This document shows positions 62,093-64,000 of a DNA stretch of 64,000 nucleotides, piece by piece; position 1 is the first letter of the stretch; the number at the start of each line of letters is the position of its first letter. The translations under genes and the position numbers were made by a program. This DNA comes from Acidiflorens sp963841945 (GTDB lineage Bacteria; Acidobacteriota; Terriglobia; Terriglobales; Acidobacteriaceae), in NCBI GenBank assembly GCA_963841945.1, contig CAWJFC010000024.1, forward strand, positions 7,657 to 71,656, written 5' to 3'. Below the pieces are notes generated by a model. That model did not search any database. It was not told the DNA's origin and saw nothing but the letters and a program-made list of their open reading frames with translations.

Positions 62093-62474
62093 GAACGTTC
62101 CGGTGCAGACGGAACCCGATGTAGTCGCTGTGCGGCGGCGGGTACGCGAGGCTGCCACCAAGTTGGGATTCAGCCTGGTCGACCAGACTAAAGTTGTGAC
62201 GGCGGCGAGCGAACTCGCGCGCAACACGGTGATTTACGGAGGCGGGGGAAGCATGCAGCTCGAAACTCTGAATGGCCCGCGCACCGGCTTGCGGCTCGTC
62301 TTTGAGGATAAGGGGCCCGGGATCGCCGATATTTCGATGGCCTTGCGCGACGGGTTCACGACTGGCTCCGGACTCGGCTTGGGGCTCGGAGGAGCCAAGC
62401 GGCTGGTCAACGAGTTTGATATTGTCTCGCAACCCGGCGAAGGAACAAGAGTCACCATCACGCGTTGGAAGTAA
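62073..62474 (+). CDS. rsbT: RsbT-type serine/threonine kinase (anti-sigma ATPase family)
   Basis: A 133-residue GHKL ATPase: VRREVREA-type N-helix, VVTAASELARNTVIYGGGG (N-box), LRLVFEDKGPGIADI (G1 box) and GSGLGLGLGGAKRLVNEF (G2 box). ATG 62073 with AGGGAG upstream overlaps the end of rsbS by 20 bases. It phosphorylates RsbS and RsbR and is released to activate a downstream phosphatase. Confidence 0.93.
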   Translation: MTVVSTENVPVQTEPDVVAVRRRVREAATKLGFSLVDQTKVVTAASELARNTVIYGGGGSMQLETLNGPRTGLRLVFEDKGPGIADISMALRDGFTTGSGLGLGLGGAKRLVNEFDIVSQPGEGTRVTITRWK

Positions 62475-63481
62475 CGAACGGCATGCTGATTGAACTCGCA
62501 GACCCCAGTCAAGCCGGCGAAGCGCGCCGTGAGGCCGTCGCCTACGCTCAGGATCTGCGCATGGGAGAAGAGGTTTGCGGCGAGATCGCACTGGCGACCA
62601 CCGAGATCGCGACCAATGTAATCAAGCATGCCGGCAAGGGTCACATTCTTCTGCAGCGTATCGGGAGCAATGGCGATCGGGGCCTGCGCGTGATGGGAGT
62701 GGACAAAGGTCCGGGCATCGCCGATATCTCTCGCGCCTTCGATAATGGCCATTCCACCGCCGGTTCGCTCGGCCAGGGGTTAGGCGTCATCCGCCGCATC
62801 TCCAATTCCTTCGACATGTATTCCACGCCGGGTTCCGGAACCATCATCAGCGCGGAGTTTTTGGCGGCCAAGCCGGAAAGGCATGCCAAGAAGGCGATCT
62901 TCGAGATTGGTGTGGTTTCCGAACCCATTGCCGGAGAGACCGACTGCGGCGACGGCTGGGGCACTCGAGCCTTTCCGGACGGAATGGCTTTCATGGTTGT
63001 GGACGGACTGGGACACGGCGTGTTGGCCTCGGAAGCGGCGCGCGAAGCGGAAAAGGTGATGGCTCACACTCAGCACACAGCGCCCAGCAGAATTGTCGAG
63101 GACATCCACGACGCGTTGAAGAAGACTCGCGGAGCGGCTGGCGCGATTGCCCGCATCGACCTGCGCGCGCACCTGCTGCATTTCTCTGGTATTGGCAATG
63201 TTTCAGCCTCGGTAGTGTCTCCCGGTTTGAGCCGCGGCCTGGCGTCGCACAATGGCACGCTCGGACATCACATTCAGCGCATCCAGGAGTTCACCGTGCC
63301 GTGGAATGAAAACAGCGTCCTGGTCATGCATTCGGACGGGTTAGCAACGCGCTGGGACCTGGAGAAATATCCCGGGATTTTGAACAAACATGCCAGCGTG
63401 ATTGCGGCGATCCTGCACCGGGACTTCAGTCGCGGCCGCGACGATGTGACGGTGCTCGTCGCCAAAGCTACACGAGGTTAG
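62465..63481 (+). CDS. Fused HATPase (RsbW/RsbT-like) and SpoIIE/RsbX-type phosphatase
   Basis: A 338-residue two-domain protein. Residues 10-140 are a GHKL ATPase (GEIALATTEIATNVIKHAGKG; VMGVDKGPGIADISRAF; SLGQGLGVIRRIS). Residues about 150-335 are a PP2C/SpoIIE-type phosphatase (DGMAFMVVDGLGHGVLASEAAREA with the metal Asp, GNVSASVVSPG, VLVMHSDGLATRWDL, GRDDVTVLVAKA). The start is TTG 62465 or ATG 62483. By position it replaces RsbX, which resets the stressosome by dephosphorylating RsbR and RsbS. Confidence 0.92.
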   Translation: MEVTNGMLIELADPSQAGEARREAVAYAQDLRMGEEVCGEIALATTEIATNVIKHAGKGHILLQRIGSNGDRGLRVMGVDKGPGIADISRAFDNGHSTAGSLGQGLGVIRRISNSFDMYSTPGSGTIISAEFLAAKPERHAKKAIFEIGVVSEPIAGETDCGDGWGTRAFPDGMAFMVVDGLGHGVLASEAAREAEKVMAHTQHTAPSRIVEDIHDALKKTRGAAGAIARIDLRAHLLHFSGIGNVSASVVSPGLSRGLASHNGTLGHHIQRIQEFTVPWNENSVLVMHSDGLATRWDLEKYPGILNKHASVIAAILHRDFSRGRDDVTVLVAKATRG

Positions 63482-63520
63482 TTCGGGAATCTGAGGTGTG
63501 AGCACACGGATGTGGGAGTC

Positions 63521-64000
63521 ATGCCAAATCTGATCACCATCGACGTGCGATCCGAAAATGATGTAGTCCTGGTGCGCCAAAAAGCGCGCACGATTGCGGC
63601 TGCGTTGAAGTTCGACGCGCAGGACCAGACGCGCATTGCGACGGCGGTCTCCGAGATCGCCCGAAACACCTTTCAGTACGCCGGGGGCGGAAGTGTGGAG
63701 TTTCGCCTCGACGACGGCCAGGACGGAATGCTTTTTATCACGTTCAGCGATCGCGGACGCGGCATTCACAACATCGAAGAAATCCTAAACGGTAAATATG
63801 TGTCGCAGACCGGCATGGGCCTCGGCATTATCGGCGCCAAGCGCCTGATGGATTATTTCACCGTCGAGAGCAAACCCGGCGAGGGCACGGTCATCGTGCT
63901 CGGCAAGAGGCTGCCGAAACGTTTCCATCGGCTGAATCGCGCCGACCTGGACCAGATGCTGGGCAGCCTCGAGCGCGCCTCGCAGGATCCCTACGAAGAG
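63521..64000 (+). CDS. Second RsbT-like ATPase, probably N-terminus of a larger kinase (cut by window end)
   Basis: The frame is open from ATG 63521 (GGGAG upstream) to the right edge, 160 codons. It shows the N-box AVSEIARNTFQYAGGG, the G1 box FITFSDRGRGIHNI and the G2 box TGMGLGIIGAKRLMDYF, closely resembling RsbT. It continues past the ATPase into GKRLPKRFHRLNRADLDQML, suggesting a longer protein such as an RsbT-like domain fused to a sensor kinase or PAS module. It belongs to the stressosome operon, 39 bases after the phosphatase fusion. Confidence 0.85.
   Translation, partial: MPNLITIDVRSENDVVLVRQKARTIAAALKFDAQDQTRIATAVSEIARNTFQYAGGGSVEFRLDDGQDGMLFITFSDRGRGIHNIEEILNGKYVSQTGMGLGIIGAKRLMDYFTVESKPGEGTVIVLGKRLPKRFHRLNRADLDQMLGSLERASQDPYEE

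Overview
The window looks like a chromosomal segment from a soil Acidobacteriota (Terriglobia-like). This is an inference from gene content: a very large SBBP-repeat (beta-propeller) surface protein, a YadA-head/collagen-like repeat protein, a SYLF protein, a frameshifted multihaem cytochrome, a cysteine-type CcmE, a lysine-rich histone-like protein, and a complete RsbR-RsbS-RsbT-phosphatase stressosome locus. There is no rRNA or housekeeping marker that would fix the species.

Layout. 1-5.2 kb: the end of a repeat-rich surface protein, a GT4 glycosyltransferase and a tiny lmo0937-type membrane protein. 5.6-9.0 kb: an envelope cluster (L,D-transpeptidase, M23 peptidase, peptidoglycan-binding protein). 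The M23 gene is cut cleanly in two by an IS110/IS1111-type insertion sequence (about 6956-8311). 9.2-16 kb: Crp/Fnr regulator, multihaem cytochrome, SYLF protein, glucose-6-phosphate dehydrogenase, a polyprenyl-phosphate sugar transferase remnant, a lysine-rich protein and a DUF1348 protein. 16.2-22.7 kb: a lipid or glycan tailoring cluster (methyltransferase, ketoreductase, AMP-ligase and acyl carrier protein on the minus strand; acetyltransferase-like protein and polysaccharide deacetylase on the plus strand) followed by an MFS exporter. 22.9-29.8 kb: the SBBP protein, a higBA toxin-antitoxin pair and the cytochrome c maturation genes ccmABCD, with ccmE 6 kb away at 35.6 kb.

Two larger mobile elements stand out. 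(1) Bases 29997-34424 are a 4.4-kb IS1595-family transposon with perfect 24-bp terminal inverted repeats and an 8-bp target duplication (CCATTTGA). It carries an orotate phosphoribosyltransferase gene and four uncharacterised genes next to its transposase, and it sits between ccmA and ccmE. (2) Bases 42175-60125 are a 17.9-kb integrative mobilizable element inserted at the 3' end of a tRNA-Phe gene. It has 45-bp att repeats, a tyrosine integrase whose reading frame begins with an excisionase-like helix-turn-helix, a MobF relaxase, an excisionase-like gene at the far end, and cargo that includes a VbhA/Fic pair, an Abi-alpha-like protein, a rhomboid protease, a secreted trypsin-like protease and many small unknown proteins. 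Just outside the right att lies the frameshifted 3' end of a second related integrase, so the tRNA has been used at least twice.

Between these elements lie an HTH/von Willebrand A two-gene unit with an operator over its start, ccmE, a secreted Ntn-hydrolase-like protein and the histidine degradation genes hutU-hutI. From 60.8 kb to the right edge runs the stressosome operon: RsbR, RsbS, RsbT, an ATPase-SpoIIE fusion and a second RsbT-like ATPase cut by the window end.
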